This document shows positions 23,952 to 33,068 of a stretch of DNA of 52,200 nt, piece after piece. The translations under genes were made by a program, and so were the position numbers. The notes beneath the pieces were generated by a model that saw only the letters and a list, made by a program, of their open reading frames with translations, was not told where the DNA came from and did not search any database. Source of the DNA: Anaerolineales bacterium. Lineage in GTDB: Bacteria > Chloroflexota > Anaerolineae > Anaerolineales > Villigracilaceae. Position 1 is the stretch's first letter. Each line of letters starts with the position of its first letter. The stretch is from assembly GCA_025056175.1 (NCBI GenBank), contig JANWWK010000094.1, positions 1 through 52,200 on the forward strand. The letters are read 5' to 3'.

Positions 23952-25769
23952 ATGCCTTACGCCCCCGTCAACGACACGGAAATTTTCTATGAAACCTTTG
24001 GCGCGCTCCAGCCCGGACAAACGCCCGTTTTGCTCATTCACGGCTCCACCCAAACTGGACGTTCCTGCTGGTACAACGTCGTCAGCCGGCTGGAACGAGA
24101 ACACTTCATCATCCTGCCAGATTGTCGTGGTCACGGAAAATCTGGCAATCCCCGGCTATCCTACTCCTTCCAGGAACACGCTGCCGATATGGCCGCCCTC
24201 GTGCGTGTGCTAGGGTTCGAGCGTGCGCATATCGTAGGACACAGCAACGGCGGGAACATTGCGCTGGTAATTTTGATGGAACACCCCAGCGTGGTGCAAA
24301 CATGCGTCATTCAGGCCGGCAACGCCTGGGTCAGCCCGGATTTGGTCGAGAACGAGCCATCTGTGTTTGACCCGGAAGTGATTGCGCGGGAACGCCCATT
24401 CTGGCTACGCGAAATGCAGGAGTTGCATGCCGGTCTGGGCGCCGACTACTGGCGCGACCTGGTGCGCCTGACGGTCGAAGAAATCATCCGTGAGCCAAAC
24501 TATACCGCTGAAGACCTTGCCCGCGTGACACGCCCAGCAATGATTGTGCAGGGTGCCCAGGATGCTGTAAACGCTCCGATGAAACATGCCGAATTTATGG
24601 CGCGACACATCCCTGCCAGCGAATTGTGGGTTCCTGAAAATGTGGGACATAACGTTCACGAAGACGTCTTGAACGAGTGGCTGGCGCATGTGACCGATTT
24701 CTGGGCGCGGCGCGGCAACGCAGTGAGCGATACGCTCTACCGTTATAAACTGGAACATTACCCCGATGAGCGCGACGGCATCTTCGATGTGCGTCTGACC
24801 GCCGATGGAACGCTGACCGGCACGGTGCTGAACGAAGCCATGCACGCCGAAGCGCGCAACCTGGCAGGCAATGTCCGCGCCGACGAAATTCGCATTCTGC
24901 TAACCGCCGAAACCCCCTGGGCGCTGGTCAACCGCCCGGTCGAAGATTTGCGGCGCGGTGCCAGCCTTCTCACCGAGCGCGTCAGCCAGGTACGGATGGG
25001 CGAAGCCGTTCGGATTTTGGAACACCAGGAAGACTGGACGCGCGTATACCTTCCGCACGATGGCTATACCGGCTGGGTTCACACCCGCGCGCTGTATCCC
25101 TGTCCCGAAGCGCATGTCCGCGCCTATCAGGCAGATTGCACTGCCATTGTCTCTGCGATGCTGGCCGAAGCCTGCGACGAGCATGGCGTGCCAACCCAGA
25201 AACTTCCCTTTGCTACACAAGTCAAAATCATAGAAATTCGCGCCGAAACCGCCTGGCTCGAACTGCCGGATGGACGCCGATGGCAGGTGCGGCTGACAGA
25301 CCTGACCCTGCCGGAAGACCGACCCGACCCCACATCCGAAGGAATCGAACGCACCCTCCACCTGATGCGCCGTTTTGCTGGCGTGCCGTACCTTTGGGGT
25401 GGACGCACCCCCTACGGATTCGATTGCTCCGGCTTTGCCGGCACCTTCTACGCCTTTCTGGGCATTACCATCCCGCGCGATGCCGACCAGCAATTCATGA
25501 AAGGCCAGCCGGTCGAAGATCCACTCCAGCCGGGCGACCTGGTTTTCTTCGGCGAATTTTCCCAAGAAGACGACATCCCCGGCCCGGATGCACGCGGCTA
25601 CGTGCGAAAAGCGCGCATTACCCATGTCGGGATTTCGCTCGGCGGAGAGGATTTTATTCACGCCAATGGCACCGATTGGGGTGTTTCGTTCAATAGCTTC
25701 GACCCTGCAAGCAAACGGTATGGCAAATGGCTGGCAGAAAACTATCGCGGCGCGAGAAGATTTCGATGA
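23952..25769 (+). CDS. Alpha/beta hydrolase - SH3-like - NlpC/P60 fusion protein
   Basis: A 605-residue protein with two catalytic domains. Residues 1-255 form an alpha/beta hydrolase with nucleophile Ser98 in GHSNGG, likely Asp204 (QGAQDAV) and His233 (VGHNVHE). Residues 315-455 contain SH3-like repeats (WTRVYLPHDGYTGWVHTR). Residues 465-600 are an NlpC/P60 peptidase with Cys492 in GFDCSGF, His558 in ITHVG and His570 in FIHANG. The SH3-NlpC/P60 half resembles YkfC-type enzymes that release L-Ala-D-Glu from murein peptides. The next gene is a dipeptide epimerase, which supports that. No signal peptide, so cytoplasmic. The start has a CAGGAG site; longer in-frame starts run inside the preceding gene. 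The role of the N-terminal hydrolase is unknown. Confidence 0.85.
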   Translation: MPYAPVNDTEIFYETFGALQPGQTPVLLIHGSTQTGRSCWYNVVSRLEREHFIILPDCRGHGKSGNPRLSYSFQEHAADMAALVRVLGFERAHIVGHSNGGNIALVILMEHPSVVQTCVIQAGNAWVSPDLVENEPSVFDPEVIARERPFWLREMQELHAGLGADYWRDLVRLTVEEIIREPNYTAEDLARVTRPAMIVQGAQDAVNAPMKHAEFMARHIPASELWVPENVGHNVHEDVLNEWLAHVTDFWARRGNAVSDTLYRYKLEHYPDERDGIFDVRLTADGTLTGTVLNEAMHAEARNLAGNVRADEIRILLTAETPWALVNRPVEDLRRGASLLTERVSQVRMGEAVRILEHQEDWTRVYLPHDGYTGWVHTRALYPCPEAHVRAYQADCTAIVSAMLAEACDEHGVPTQKLPFATQVKIIEIRAETAWLELPDGRRWQVRLTDLTLPEDRPDPTSEGIERTLHLMRRFAGVPYLWGGRTPYGFDCSGFAGTFYAFLGITIPRDADQQFMKGQPVEDPLQPGDLVFFGEFSQEDDIPGPDARGYVRKARITHVGISLGGEDFIHANGTDWGVSFNSFDPASKRYGKWLAENYRGARRFR

Positions 25770-26818
25770 ATCTCACGGTTTCCCCCCTCACGCTTACGCT
25801 CAAAACCACTTTTCGCGTTGCACATGGTGCAAGCGACCAGCGCGGAAATGTGCTGGTACGGTTGGAACACGGCGGCTTCACCGGTTATGGCGAAGCCGCC
25901 GCCGTGCCATATTACGGCGATACGCAGGCAACGCTAATGGACTGGCTCAATGCGCTGCCTGCACTGGGCGAGGACCCTGATGCGTTGGAAAGTATTCTGA
26001 AGAACCTGCCGCCCGGACCCGCTGCCGCGCACGCCGCCGTAGATATGGCATTGCACGACCTGTGGGGGAAACGGCTCGGACAGCCGCTCTACCGGCTGTT
26101 CGGTCTTTCGCCCACCTGCCTGCCACAAACTTCCTTTACCATCAGCATAAACCATCCCGAAGCAATGGCGGCCGCCGCCCGTCAAAGCAGATACCCGATT
26201 CTCAAGGTCAAACTCGGCCCAGAAGACCCCGAATCTGCTCTTGCTGCCATCCGCGCGGTGACGAATGCCCGCCTGCGCGTAGATGCCAACGCTGGTTGGA
26301 CGCCCCAGCAGGCGCTGGAACTGATTCCGCGCCTGGCAGGTTATGACCTGGAGTTCATTGAACAACCCTTGCCGCCGGGCAATGCACAGGCCTACCGATG
26401 GCTGAGCGAGGAACTGCGCAAACGAGGAGTAAAAGTCAAACTCTTCGCGGATGAAAGCGTCAAAACCTCGACAGACGTGGCGCACTATGCCGGTGCTGTT
26501 GACGGCGTCGTCATTAAACTCATGAAAACCGGTGGCCTGCGCGAAGCCCTGCGCGCCATTCACACCGCACGCGCGCACGGGATGGAAATCATGCTCTCTT
26601 GCATGGTCGAGAGTACGCTGGGAGTCACCGCTGCAGCACATCTGGCCCCCCTGTGCGACTATCTCGACCTGGACGGCCCTTTGTTGATTGCCAACGACCC
26701 TTTCACTGGCATCATCTACAATGGCGCAACCCTGATTCTGCCAGATAACCCAGGATTGGGGGTGCGCTTTCTTAACGAACATCTCTCATACCGAGACAAC
26801 CGGACAGTTACGAATTAG
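25766..26818 (+). CDS. Dipeptide epimerase (L-Ala-D/L-Glu epimerase type)
   Basis: This 350-residue enolase-superfamily enzyme keeps the full muconate-lactonizing/dipeptide epimerase active site. The two-base lysines are Lys149 in ILKVKLG and Lys251 in VVIKLMKTGG. Metal ligands are Asp173 (VDANAGW), Glu199 (FIEQPLP) and Asp229 (FADES). Family members such as YkfB convert L-Ala-D-Glu from peptidoglycan to L-Ala-L-Glu. Its start overlaps the stop of the NlpC/P60 fusion (ATGA), so the two form a murein-peptide recycling pair. Other dipeptide specificities exist in the family, so L-Ala-Glu is inferred from context. Confidence 0.92.
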   Translation: MNLTVSPLTLTLKTTFRVAHGASDQRGNVLVRLEHGGFTGYGEAAAVPYYGDTQATLMDWLNALPALGEDPDALESILKNLPPGPAAAHAAVDMALHDLWGKRLGQPLYRLFGLSPTCLPQTSFTISINHPEAMAAAARQSRYPILKVKLGPEDPESALAAIRAVTNARLRVDANAGWTPQQALELIPRLAGYDLEFIEQPLPPGNAQAYRWLSEELRKRGVKVKLFADESVKTSTDVAHYAGAVDGVVIKLMKTGGLREALRAIHTARAHGMEIMLSCMVESTLGVTAAAHLAPLCDYLDLDGPLLIANDPFTGIIYNGATLILPDNPGLGVRFLNEHLSYRDNRTVTN

Positions 26819-26819
26819 G

Positions 26820-26825
26820 TATAAT
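26820..26825 (+). promoter_or_regulatory. -10 box 7 nt before the zinc-ribbon gene start
   Basis: TATAAT ends 7 nt before the ATG at 26833, so transcription would begin at or very near the start codon. There is no Shine-Dalgarno. It overlaps the end of the preceding gene's stop region. Confidence 0.6.
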
Positions 26826-26832
26826 TCGCTCC

Positions 26833-27534
26833 ATGAGCGCCGCCCTTCACCTTTACCGCCTGCAACAAATAGACACCCGTCTCGACCAACTGAACGCGCG
26901 GCTTGTGGCCATTCGGAACGCACTGGAACACGACGCCGACCTGCAAGCCGCCCGCCGCAGCCAACAAGAAGCCGAAGGCCGCCTGAAAGAGGCCGAACGC
27001 GCTCTAGGAGAAGCAGAACGAGAATCTGCGGCACAACGCATTAAACTCGAACAAGCCGAAGCCAGCCTGTATAGCGGCAAAATCCACAACCCCAAAGAAC
27101 TCACCGATTTGCAAAACGATGTCGCCGCGCTCAAACGCCGCTTGAGCGCGCTGGAAGACCATCAACTGGAAGCGATGCTGGCGCTGGAAGAAGCTCGCGC
27201 CGCGCTCGAAGCCGCCCAAAAAGCCTATCTGGTCACACAGGGGCAGGTGATTAGCAAGAACGCTGCGCTCAAAACGGAACAGGATGCCCTCGAAAAGGAA
27301 CGGGAAGCGCTTCTGGCGCAGCGGCTGGCTGTTGTACCCGCTGTTCCGGCGGCCTTTCTTGCCCAATACGAAACCCTGCGCCAGCAGAAACGCGGTGTAG
27401 CCGTGACCGCGCTGAGCGATGACGCCTGCAATGCCTGCGGGGCGGTCATTACACGTGCGCATGCCCAAACGGCGCGGCACGCGCAACAGCTGGTCAACTG
27501 CCCCTCGTGCGGCAGGATTTTGTTCGCCGGTTAA
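26833..27534 (+). CDS. Coiled-coil protein with C4 zinc ribbon
   Basis: This 233-residue protein is a long helical hairpin or coiled coil (about residues 5-185, rich in Ala, Glu, Leu and Arg) followed by a C-terminal zinc ribbon with CNACG and CPSCG knuckles. This layout matches the COG1579-type predicted nucleic-acid-binding proteins. Its precise role is not known; members are thought to bind nucleic acids or act in envelope or division contexts, which I cannot resolve here. The start ATG at 26833 has a TATAAT only 7 nt upstream, indicating a probable leaderless transcript. An AAGGAGGA spanning its stop serves the next gene, so the two are likely cotranscribed. Confidence 0.85.
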   Translation: MSAALHLYRLQQIDTRLDQLNARLVAIRNALEHDADLQAARRSQQEAEGRLKEAERALGEAERESAAQRIKLEQAEASLYSGKIHNPKELTDLQNDVAALKRRLSALEDHQLEAMLALEEARAALEAAQKAYLVTQGQVISKNAALKTEQDALEKEREALLAQRLAVVPAVPAAFLAQYETLRQQKRGVAVTALSDDACNACGAVITRAHAQTARHAQQLVNCPSCGRILFAG

Positions 27535-27548
27535 GGAGGAGCCCCGTT

Positions 27549-30119
27549 ATGCGTAATTTGTTCAACTGGCTAAACTGGCCTTCCTTCTGGTTTGGTGCCA
27601 TTACAGCCACCGTCATCTGGTGGGTGCTGGCGCTCTTGCGGCCTACCTTCCGGCAAATGCTGGACTCACTGCGCGAACAACAACGCGAGCGCGCCCTGCA
27701 AGGCAACGCTGACCAGGAAACCGCCTACCGAAAAATTGTCTTCCGACAAACGCAAAGCGCACACCTGGCAGCCTCGCTTTTTGCGCTGGATGAAATTGCA
27801 ATGGAAACGCGCCTGCTGGCTCCCCCCTCGTATGCCGACCCGGGCGCGCCTCACCCGCATATCGAAATTACCGAACAGGCCATCCCTTACCTGCCCGACT
27901 ATCCCGAAATTGCCACCCTTTACAAAGACCAAACCCTGACCATTCCCGAAGCGCTCTCCGGCGGGGTCAATCTCATCCTGGTTGGGCAGCCCGGAATGGG
28001 CAAAACCACTGCCCTGGCGCACCTGGCTTCTCAAATTGTCAACCGACGCCCTGAAGTACAATCGTTGCACGAGAAAATTCCGTTCTTCATTCACGTCGCT
28101 GACCTGAATCTGCCACTCAAAGACCCCAAAAAAGCGACCGATTTCCTGAACCCGATTGTGGATAAATTGCTCGAAGTGAGCGGCGTCCTCACCGCAGGCA
28201 AGCTGCCCGGCTTCGTGGAATACGCCTTCCAGAGCGGACGCGCCTTGCTCCTGCTCGATGGTGTGGACGAACTCACTCCAAACGGTGTACAGGAAGTGAC
28301 CGCTTATCTGCGCGTCATCCTGCGCCAATTCCCGCGCGCACGGGTCATCACCACCGGTGCGCCAGAACACGTCGGTGGCCTGCTCTCACTGGGGTTTGTT
28401 CCGCTCAGCATCATGCCCTGGAATCGCCAGCAACAGCGCACGTTCCTGCAAACCTGGACGATGCTGTGGCAGAAATACGTTGCCCCCGAAGCATGGGCGC
28501 AGGCCTTCCTGACCCCAATTGACCCCATTTTGCTCAACCGCTGGCTGCTGGAGGGCAACACAGGGTTAACTCCGCTGGAATTGACCCTGAAAGTGTGGGC
28601 GGCCTACGCAGGCGATGTACGCGGCGCACGTCCGGTAGATGCCATTGAAGCCCATCTGCGCCGCCTGCTACCGCCGCAAGCACCCATCGAAGCTCTGTAT
28701 GCTATCGGCGCACAGGCCAGCCTGAACGCCTTGCCGCTCTTCGAAAGTGGACGCGCAAAAGACTGGACGAAATCGTTCGAGCCAGCCCCCTCGGCGCCTT
28801 CTGAGATGCCTGAAACCACCGCTGAACCCGTTTCAGCAGAAACAGCTGCTGCTCCCGGCGGTGCAGGCCTGTTGGGAGGCAAAAGCGCAAGCAAAAAAAA
28901 CGCTGCCCCGCCCCGTCCGGCCAGCCTGGTCTCGCAGATGACCGTCTCCGGTATTCTGGCGGCGCACGGTGGCAGCCTGGTGCGCTTTGCGCACCCGGTG
29001 TATCTGGGCTTCCTGGCCGGAAAAGCACTCAGCCCGGCCCAGGCAGAGCCGATTTTGAATCAGCCACCGTGGCTTGGACGCACAACCACCCTGCGTTATC
29101 TGGCAGCGTTTGGTGATGTGAGCGCACTGACCAACGCCCTGCTGACCACAGAAGACCATATTCTGCTCCGCCCACGGCTGACTGCGGCACGCCTGTTGCG
29201 TGATGCCCCACCCAAAGCCCCATGGCGCAGCGCCGTAATTGCTTCCCTGATTCAAATTTTACAAAACGAAGACCATCCAGCCGGCCTGCGTGCGCAGGTC
29301 ATTGCCGCCCTGGCACTGAGCGGTGAACCAAACATCGGTGCGCTTTTCCGGCAGTTGATGCTCTCCCCTTCTAACGAGCTGCGCCGTCTGGCTGCGTTGG
29401 GCGCGGGAGTGGTTCACGACTCTAAATCGGTCGAGGCGCTCATCCAGGTTCTCAATACGTCCGCTGGCGTGGCGCGACAGGCAGCCTGCCTGGCGCTGGT
29501 AGAAATCGGCACCCCCGAAGCGCTCGAAGCAATTGCCACCGCCTTGCTGAACGGAGACGAAGAGCTACGCATTGCCGCTGCCGAAGCACTCGCCAACAAC
29601 CCGGTGGAGGGTTACGAAACCCTCAAGGACGGTGTGACCAGCCAGGATATTCTTGTCCGCCGTGCGATTGTGTATGGACTGGCGCGCGTGCGCGAGGACT
29701 GGGCGCGCGACCTGCTGAGCAAAATTCCGACACAGGATGAGCAGTGGGTGGTGCGAAACGCTGCCGTAGAAATCCTGGAAGCCTTGCAACACCCTAACCC
29801 CCGCGTTCCACAACGCGAACTGCCGCCCGAACAAATGCCCTGGCTCATCGAATTTGCCGGAAAGTACGGGATGGGCGTCATCCCCGGCGAACCAGCCACC
29901 GATTTGTTCTTGCTGGCGCTCAAAGACGATAACCCCGATTACCGCCGCGCTGCGCTCCACTATCTGCGCCACACACCAACCGAAAACGTCCTGGCTGCGC
30001 TCTATCCACACCTGTACGGAGAAGACCCCGAGATGCGCGAAGGTGTCTTCCAGGTGCTGCGGGAAATGGCAATGAGCGGCGTGCGTCTGCCCGCCCCCCA
30101 AAAGTTCGGGCTGGGATAA
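27549..30119 (+). CDS. Membrane-anchored NACHT-like NTPase with HEAT repeats
   Basis: An 856-residue protein with one N-terminal membrane helix (FWFGAITATVIWWVLALL), then an NTPase domain with Walker A VGQPGMGKTTA (about residues 144-154) and Walker B ALLLLDGVDEL (about 232-242). The latter is typical of NACHT/STAND ATPases. A Pro/Ala/Ser-rich insert (about 415-455) is followed by HEAT/PBS-lyase-like helical repeats from about 550 to 840. NACHT proteins with C-terminal repeats act as switches in signalling or defence. The repeats here could be the sensor. No effector domain is visible, so a defence role is only a possibility. The start at 27549 follows a strong AAGGAGGA. Confidence 0.82.
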   Translation: MRNLFNWLNWPSFWFGAITATVIWWVLALLRPTFRQMLDSLREQQRERALQGNADQETAYRKIVFRQTQSAHLAASLFALDEIAMETRLLAPPSYADPGAPHPHIEITEQAIPYLPDYPEIATLYKDQTLTIPEALSGGVNLILVGQPGMGKTTALAHLASQIVNRRPEVQSLHEKIPFFIHVADLNLPLKDPKKATDFLNPIVDKLLEVSGVLTAGKLPGFVEYAFQSGRALLLLDGVDELTPNGVQEVTAYLRVILRQFPRARVITTGAPEHVGGLLSLGFVPLSIMPWNRQQQRTFLQTWTMLWQKYVAPEAWAQAFLTPIDPILLNRWLLEGNTGLTPLELTLKVWAAYAGDVRGARPVDAIEAHLRRLLPPQAPIEALYAIGAQASLNALPLFESGRAKDWTKSFEPAPSAPSEMPETTAEPVSAETAAAPGGAGLLGGKSASKKNAAPPRPASLVSQMTVSGILAAHGGSLVRFAHPVYLGFLAGKALSPAQAEPILNQPPWLGRTTTLRYLAAFGDVSALTNALLTTEDHILLRPRLTAARLLRDAPPKAPWRSAVIASLIQILQNEDHPAGLRAQVIAALALSGEPNIGALFRQLMLSPSNELRRLAALGAGVVHDSKSVEALIQVLNTSAGVARQAACLALVEIGTPEALEAIATALLNGDEELRIAAAEALANNPVEGYETLKDGVTSQDILVRRAIVYGLARVREDWARDLLSKIPTQDEQWVVRNAAVEILEALQHPNPRVPQRELPPEQMPWLIEFAGKYGMGVIPGEPATDLFLLALKDDNPDYRRAALHYLRHTPTENVLAALYPHLYGEDPEMREGVFQVLREMAMSGVRLPAPQKFGLG

Positions 30120-30144
30120 GCGCCTGATGTTACGGAGGAATTTG

Positions 30145-31491
30145 ATGCTGATTACCAACGCCACCCTGGTTACATGGGAAAAACCCAACCGCGTCCTGCC
30201 CGGCTGGAGCATTTTCATCGTAGATGGCAAAATTGCTGACCTGGGCCCCGAACCCGAACTTCGCAACCGTTATCCTGATGCTGAAGTGCTGGATGCCGGT
30301 GGTCAACTGGTGCTTCCCGGCAACATCTGTGCGCACACACACTTCTACGGAGCATTTTCGCGCGGCATGGCTATCCCCGGCGATGCGCCTGCACAATTTT
30401 CGGAAATCCTGCAAAAACTTTGGTGGCCGCTTGACCGATCGCTGACCGAAGAAGACATCCGTTACTCCGCGCTCCTGTGCCTGGCCGATGCCATTCGGCA
30501 TGGCACAACCACCCTGTTCGACCATCACGCCTCACCAAATGCCATCGTGGGTTCGCTTGACATCATTGCAGAGGCCGTACAACAGGCCGGAGTACGCGCC
30601 TGTTTATGTTACGAGGTGACCGACCGCGACGGGCCGGAACGAATGAAGGCCGGGGTACAAGAAAACGTCCGTTTCATCGAGCGAACTCGCCGGGAAAACA
30701 ACCCTCTGCTTCGCGCTGTCTTTGGCTTACATGCATCGCTCACACTCTCCGACCAAACCCTGGACTTGTGCCGTCAGGCAGCTCCGAAAGGGACGGGCTT
30801 TCACATCCACCTTTCAGAAAGCGAAGACGATGGCCGCGCTGTACAAGAACGCGCCGGAGTGCGCCCGGTGGTCTGGCTGGAAAGGCACGGCATTCTCGGT
30901 CCAAACAGCATTGCCGCGCACTGCGTTTACCTGGATGAACACGAGCGCGAAATCCTGGCTGCATCTGGCACGTGGGTTACACACCAGCCGCGCTCGAACA
31001 TGAACAACGCAGTGGGTGTAGCGCCGGTCGAAGATTACCTGCAGCGTGGGATACGCGTTTGTCTGGGCAACGACGGCTTCTCGAACGCGATGTGGGAAGA
31101 GTGGAAAACCGCTTACCTGCTCCACAAAATCCATCACCGCGACCCGCGCCGCATGGGAGGATACACGGTGGTCGAAATAGCAGTGTATAACAACGCCGCA
31201 CAGGCGAGCCACTTCTTCGGTCAGGAAATCGGCAAAATCTCGCCAGGCGCCGCCGCCGATTTGGTGTTCGTGGACTATGCCCCTCCCACCCCTCTGAACG
31301 AGGGCAATCTGCCGTGGCATATCCTGTTCGGTTTCCGCGAAACGATGATAACGACCACCATCGTTAACGGCAAACTTCTAATGAAAAACCGCACTTTGCT
31401 GACGCTGGACGAAAAAGAAATCGCTGCCAAAGCACACGAACTGGCGGGCCGAACCTGGAAGCGCTACCAGGAAAAATTCGGGAAAGCCTAA
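30145..31491 (+). CDS. ssnA: SsnA-type amidohydrolase
   Basis: This 448-residue amidohydrolase superfamily protein carries the metal motif CAHTHFYGAFSRGM (His64, His66). The segments LWWPLDRSLTEEDIRYSALL, TTLFDHHASP and CLCYEVTDRDGPE are distinctive of the SsnA group of aminohydrolases, together with HIHLSESEDD and the late metal Asp in GNDGFSN. The start is the ATG at 30145, 6 nt after GGAGGA; an ATG at 30127 precedes that site and is not used. SsnA proteins are often linked to purine or selenium-dependent hydrolase gene sets, but nothing of that kind is nearby. The substrate is therefore open; deamination of an N-heterocycle is likely for the superfamily. Confidence 0.88.
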   Translation: MLITNATLVTWEKPNRVLPGWSIFIVDGKIADLGPEPELRNRYPDAEVLDAGGQLVLPGNICAHTHFYGAFSRGMAIPGDAPAQFSEILQKLWWPLDRSLTEEDIRYSALLCLADAIRHGTTTLFDHHASPNAIVGSLDIIAEAVQQAGVRACLCYEVTDRDGPERMKAGVQENVRFIERTRRENNPLLRAVFGLHASLTLSDQTLDLCRQAAPKGTGFHIHLSESEDDGRAVQERAGVRPVVWLERHGILGPNSIAAHCVYLDEHEREILAASGTWVTHQPRSNMNNAVGVAPVEDYLQRGIRVCLGNDGFSNAMWEEWKTAYLLHKIHHRDPRRMGGYTVVEIAVYNNAAQASHFFGQEIGKISPGAAADLVFVDYAPPTPLNEGNLPWHILFGFRETMITTTIVNGKLLMKNRTLLTLDEKEIAAKAHELAGRTWKRYQEKFGKA

Positions 31492-31544
31492 ACGCTTCAT
31501 CTGTAACCCATCCACGAAAACATCAGGCAAAAGGACGACATTTC

Positions 31545-32219
31545 ATGACCGACTCACTGCTCTACACCATCGCCGTCTTGGGCGGCACCGGCAAAGAAGG
31601 CAAAGGACTGGCATACCGCTGGGCCAAGGCCGGCTATCGCGTCATCATTGGCTCTCGCAGCGCACAAAAAGCACAGGAGACCGCTGCCGAATTAAACGAA
31701 CGTCTGGGCGGAAACGCTGCGATTGAAGGGTTGGAGAACTTCTCCGCTGCCCAGAAGGCAGATATTGTGGTACTCACCGTCCCGTATGCCGCGCACCGCG
31801 AAACCCTTGTAAGCGTCAGAGAGGCGCTTCAGGGAAAAATTCTCGTAGATGTCACCGTGCCGCTTGTTCCCCCCAAAGTGACCAGAGTGCAAATGCCTCC
31901 TGCCGGAAGCGCCGCACAGGAAGCGCTGGAAGTTCTGGGCAAAGGGGTAGAGGTCGTGGATGCGTTTCAGAACATTTCCCACGAACACCTCCTCAACGAT
32001 GACGAAGTACCCTGTGATGTGCTGGTTACCGGCACCAGCAAAGCCGCGCGCGAGGAAGCGCTGAAACTTGTTCAGGCGGCCGGGCTCACCGGCTGGGATG
32101 CCGGTCCCATCGAAAATTCCGTTGTTGTCGAAGGGTTGACTTCGATTTTGATTCACATCAACAAGCAATATGGTGCGAGCCATGCAGGAATCAGGATAAC
32201 CGGGGTCAATGAACAGTGA
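31545..32219 (+). CDS. npdG: NADPH:F420 oxidoreductase
   Basis: This 224-residue Rossmann protein transfers hydride between NADP(H) and coenzyme F420. It begins with IAVLGGTGKEGKGLAYRWAK, the NADP-binding GGTGxEG loop of the family, followed by VIIGSRS, which contacts the 2'-phosphate. VVLTVPYAAH and the C-terminal VVEGLTSILIHIN also fit. It leads a cluster of F420 synthesis and use genes, which makes the assignment firm. An AAAAGGACG site precedes the start. The last codons and stop fall at the border of a short dispersed repeat (AATGAACAGTGAGCAGT), so the C-terminal NEQ tail may be repeat-derived. Confidence 0.95.
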   Translation: MTDSLLYTIAVLGGTGKEGKGLAYRWAKAGYRVIIGSRSAQKAQETAAELNERLGGNAAIEGLENFSAAQKADIVVLTVPYAAHRETLVSVREALQGKILVDVTVPLVPPKVTRVQMPPAGSAAQEALEVLGKGVEVVDAFQNISHEHLLNDDEVPCDVLVTGTSKAAREEALKLVQAAGLTGWDAGPIENSVVVEGLTSILIHINKQYGASHAGIRITGVNEQ

Positions 32220-32277
32220 GCAGTAAGCAGTCATCAGTGAGCGTAAACAGGTAACAACAGGTCGGCTGACTGCTGAT
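32212..32277. repeat. AGCAGT-type dispersed repeat between npdG and cofE
   Basis: A degenerate run of GTGAGCAGTAAGCAGTCATCAGTGAG, with an inverted pair AGCAGTCA (32226-32233) and TGACTGCT (32267-32274). It fills the whole npdG-cofE gap. Related runs occur at 40271-40307 and 47411-47458. Confidence 0.7.
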
Positions 32278-32284
32278 TGACAAG

Positions 32285-33055
32285 ATGAAATCTCTCACCC
32301 TCACCCCCCTCCCCAACGTTCCGCTCGTTCAACCCGGCGATGACCTCGCCGGGCTGATTCTGTCTTCCCTCGAGCAGGCAGGTATCTCTCTGCAAGACGG
32401 CGATATTCTGGTTCTGGCGCAAAAAGTGGTCAGCAAGGCCGAAAATCGCTTCGTCAACCTGGCAGAAGTGACTCCGTCTGATGCGGCGCTGAGACTGTCA
32501 CAAAAAACCGGAAAAGACCCGCGCCTGGCAGAACTCATTCTGCGCGAGAGCCGCGAGATTCTACGCACCCGTCCCGGCACGGTGATTGTCGAACATCGTC
32601 TGGGCTTTGTGTGCGCCAACGCCGGCATTGACCACTCCAACGTGGCCCCGCCCTCTTCAGGTGAGGGAGAATGGGTGCTGCTCCTGCCAGAAAACCCCGA
32701 CCAATCTGCCGCCGAAATCCGCGCCAGGCTGGAAGCGGCGAGTGGGAAACGTCTCGGTGTTCTTATTATTGACTCTCACGGGCGCGCCTGGCGGCTGGGG
32801 ACGGTCGGTTCAGCCATCGGTCTGAGCGGACTCCCCGGCCTGATAGACGAGCGCGGCTGGAGCGACCTTTTCGGTTACACACTCCAGATTACAGTTGTTG
32901 GCGTGGCCGATGAACTGGCCGCCGCCGCATCGCTGGTGATGGGGCAGGCTGCCGAAGGGACGCCCGTCGTCCACGTGCGCGGATTCCCTTACCCGCTGCA
33001 GGAAGGTTCGCTCAAAGAATTGCTGCGCCCCAAAGAGCAGGATATGTTCCGGTAA
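32285..33055 (+). CDS. cofE: Coenzyme F420-0:L-glutamate ligase
   Basis: CofE adds L-glutamate residues to F420-0 using GTP. The 256-residue length is normal. Family features are GDILVLAQKVVSKAENR, ILRESREILRTRPGTVIVEH, GFVCANAGIDHSNV, the metal region LIIDSHGRAWRLGTVGSAIG, and the C-terminal ADELAAAASLVMGQ. The mycobacterial FbiB homolog has an added C-terminal nitroreductase domain. That is absent here, but a separate nitroreductase lies two genes downstream. The first codons overlap a CCCTCACCCCCCTCCCC tract similar to dispersed repeats elsewhere in the window. Confidence 0.96.
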   Translation: MKSLTLTPLPNVPLVQPGDDLAGLILSSLEQAGISLQDGDILVLAQKVVSKAENRFVNLAEVTPSDAALRLSQKTGKDPRLAELILRESREILRTRPGTVIVEHRLGFVCANAGIDHSNVAPPSSGEGEWVLLLPENPDQSAAEIRARLEAASGKRLGVLIIDSHGRAWRLGTVGSAIGLSGLPGLIDERGWSDLFGYTLQITVVGVADELAAAASLVMGQAAEGTPVVHVRGFPYPLQEGSLKELLRPKEQDMFR

Positions 33056-33068
33056 ATGAGGAGAGACC

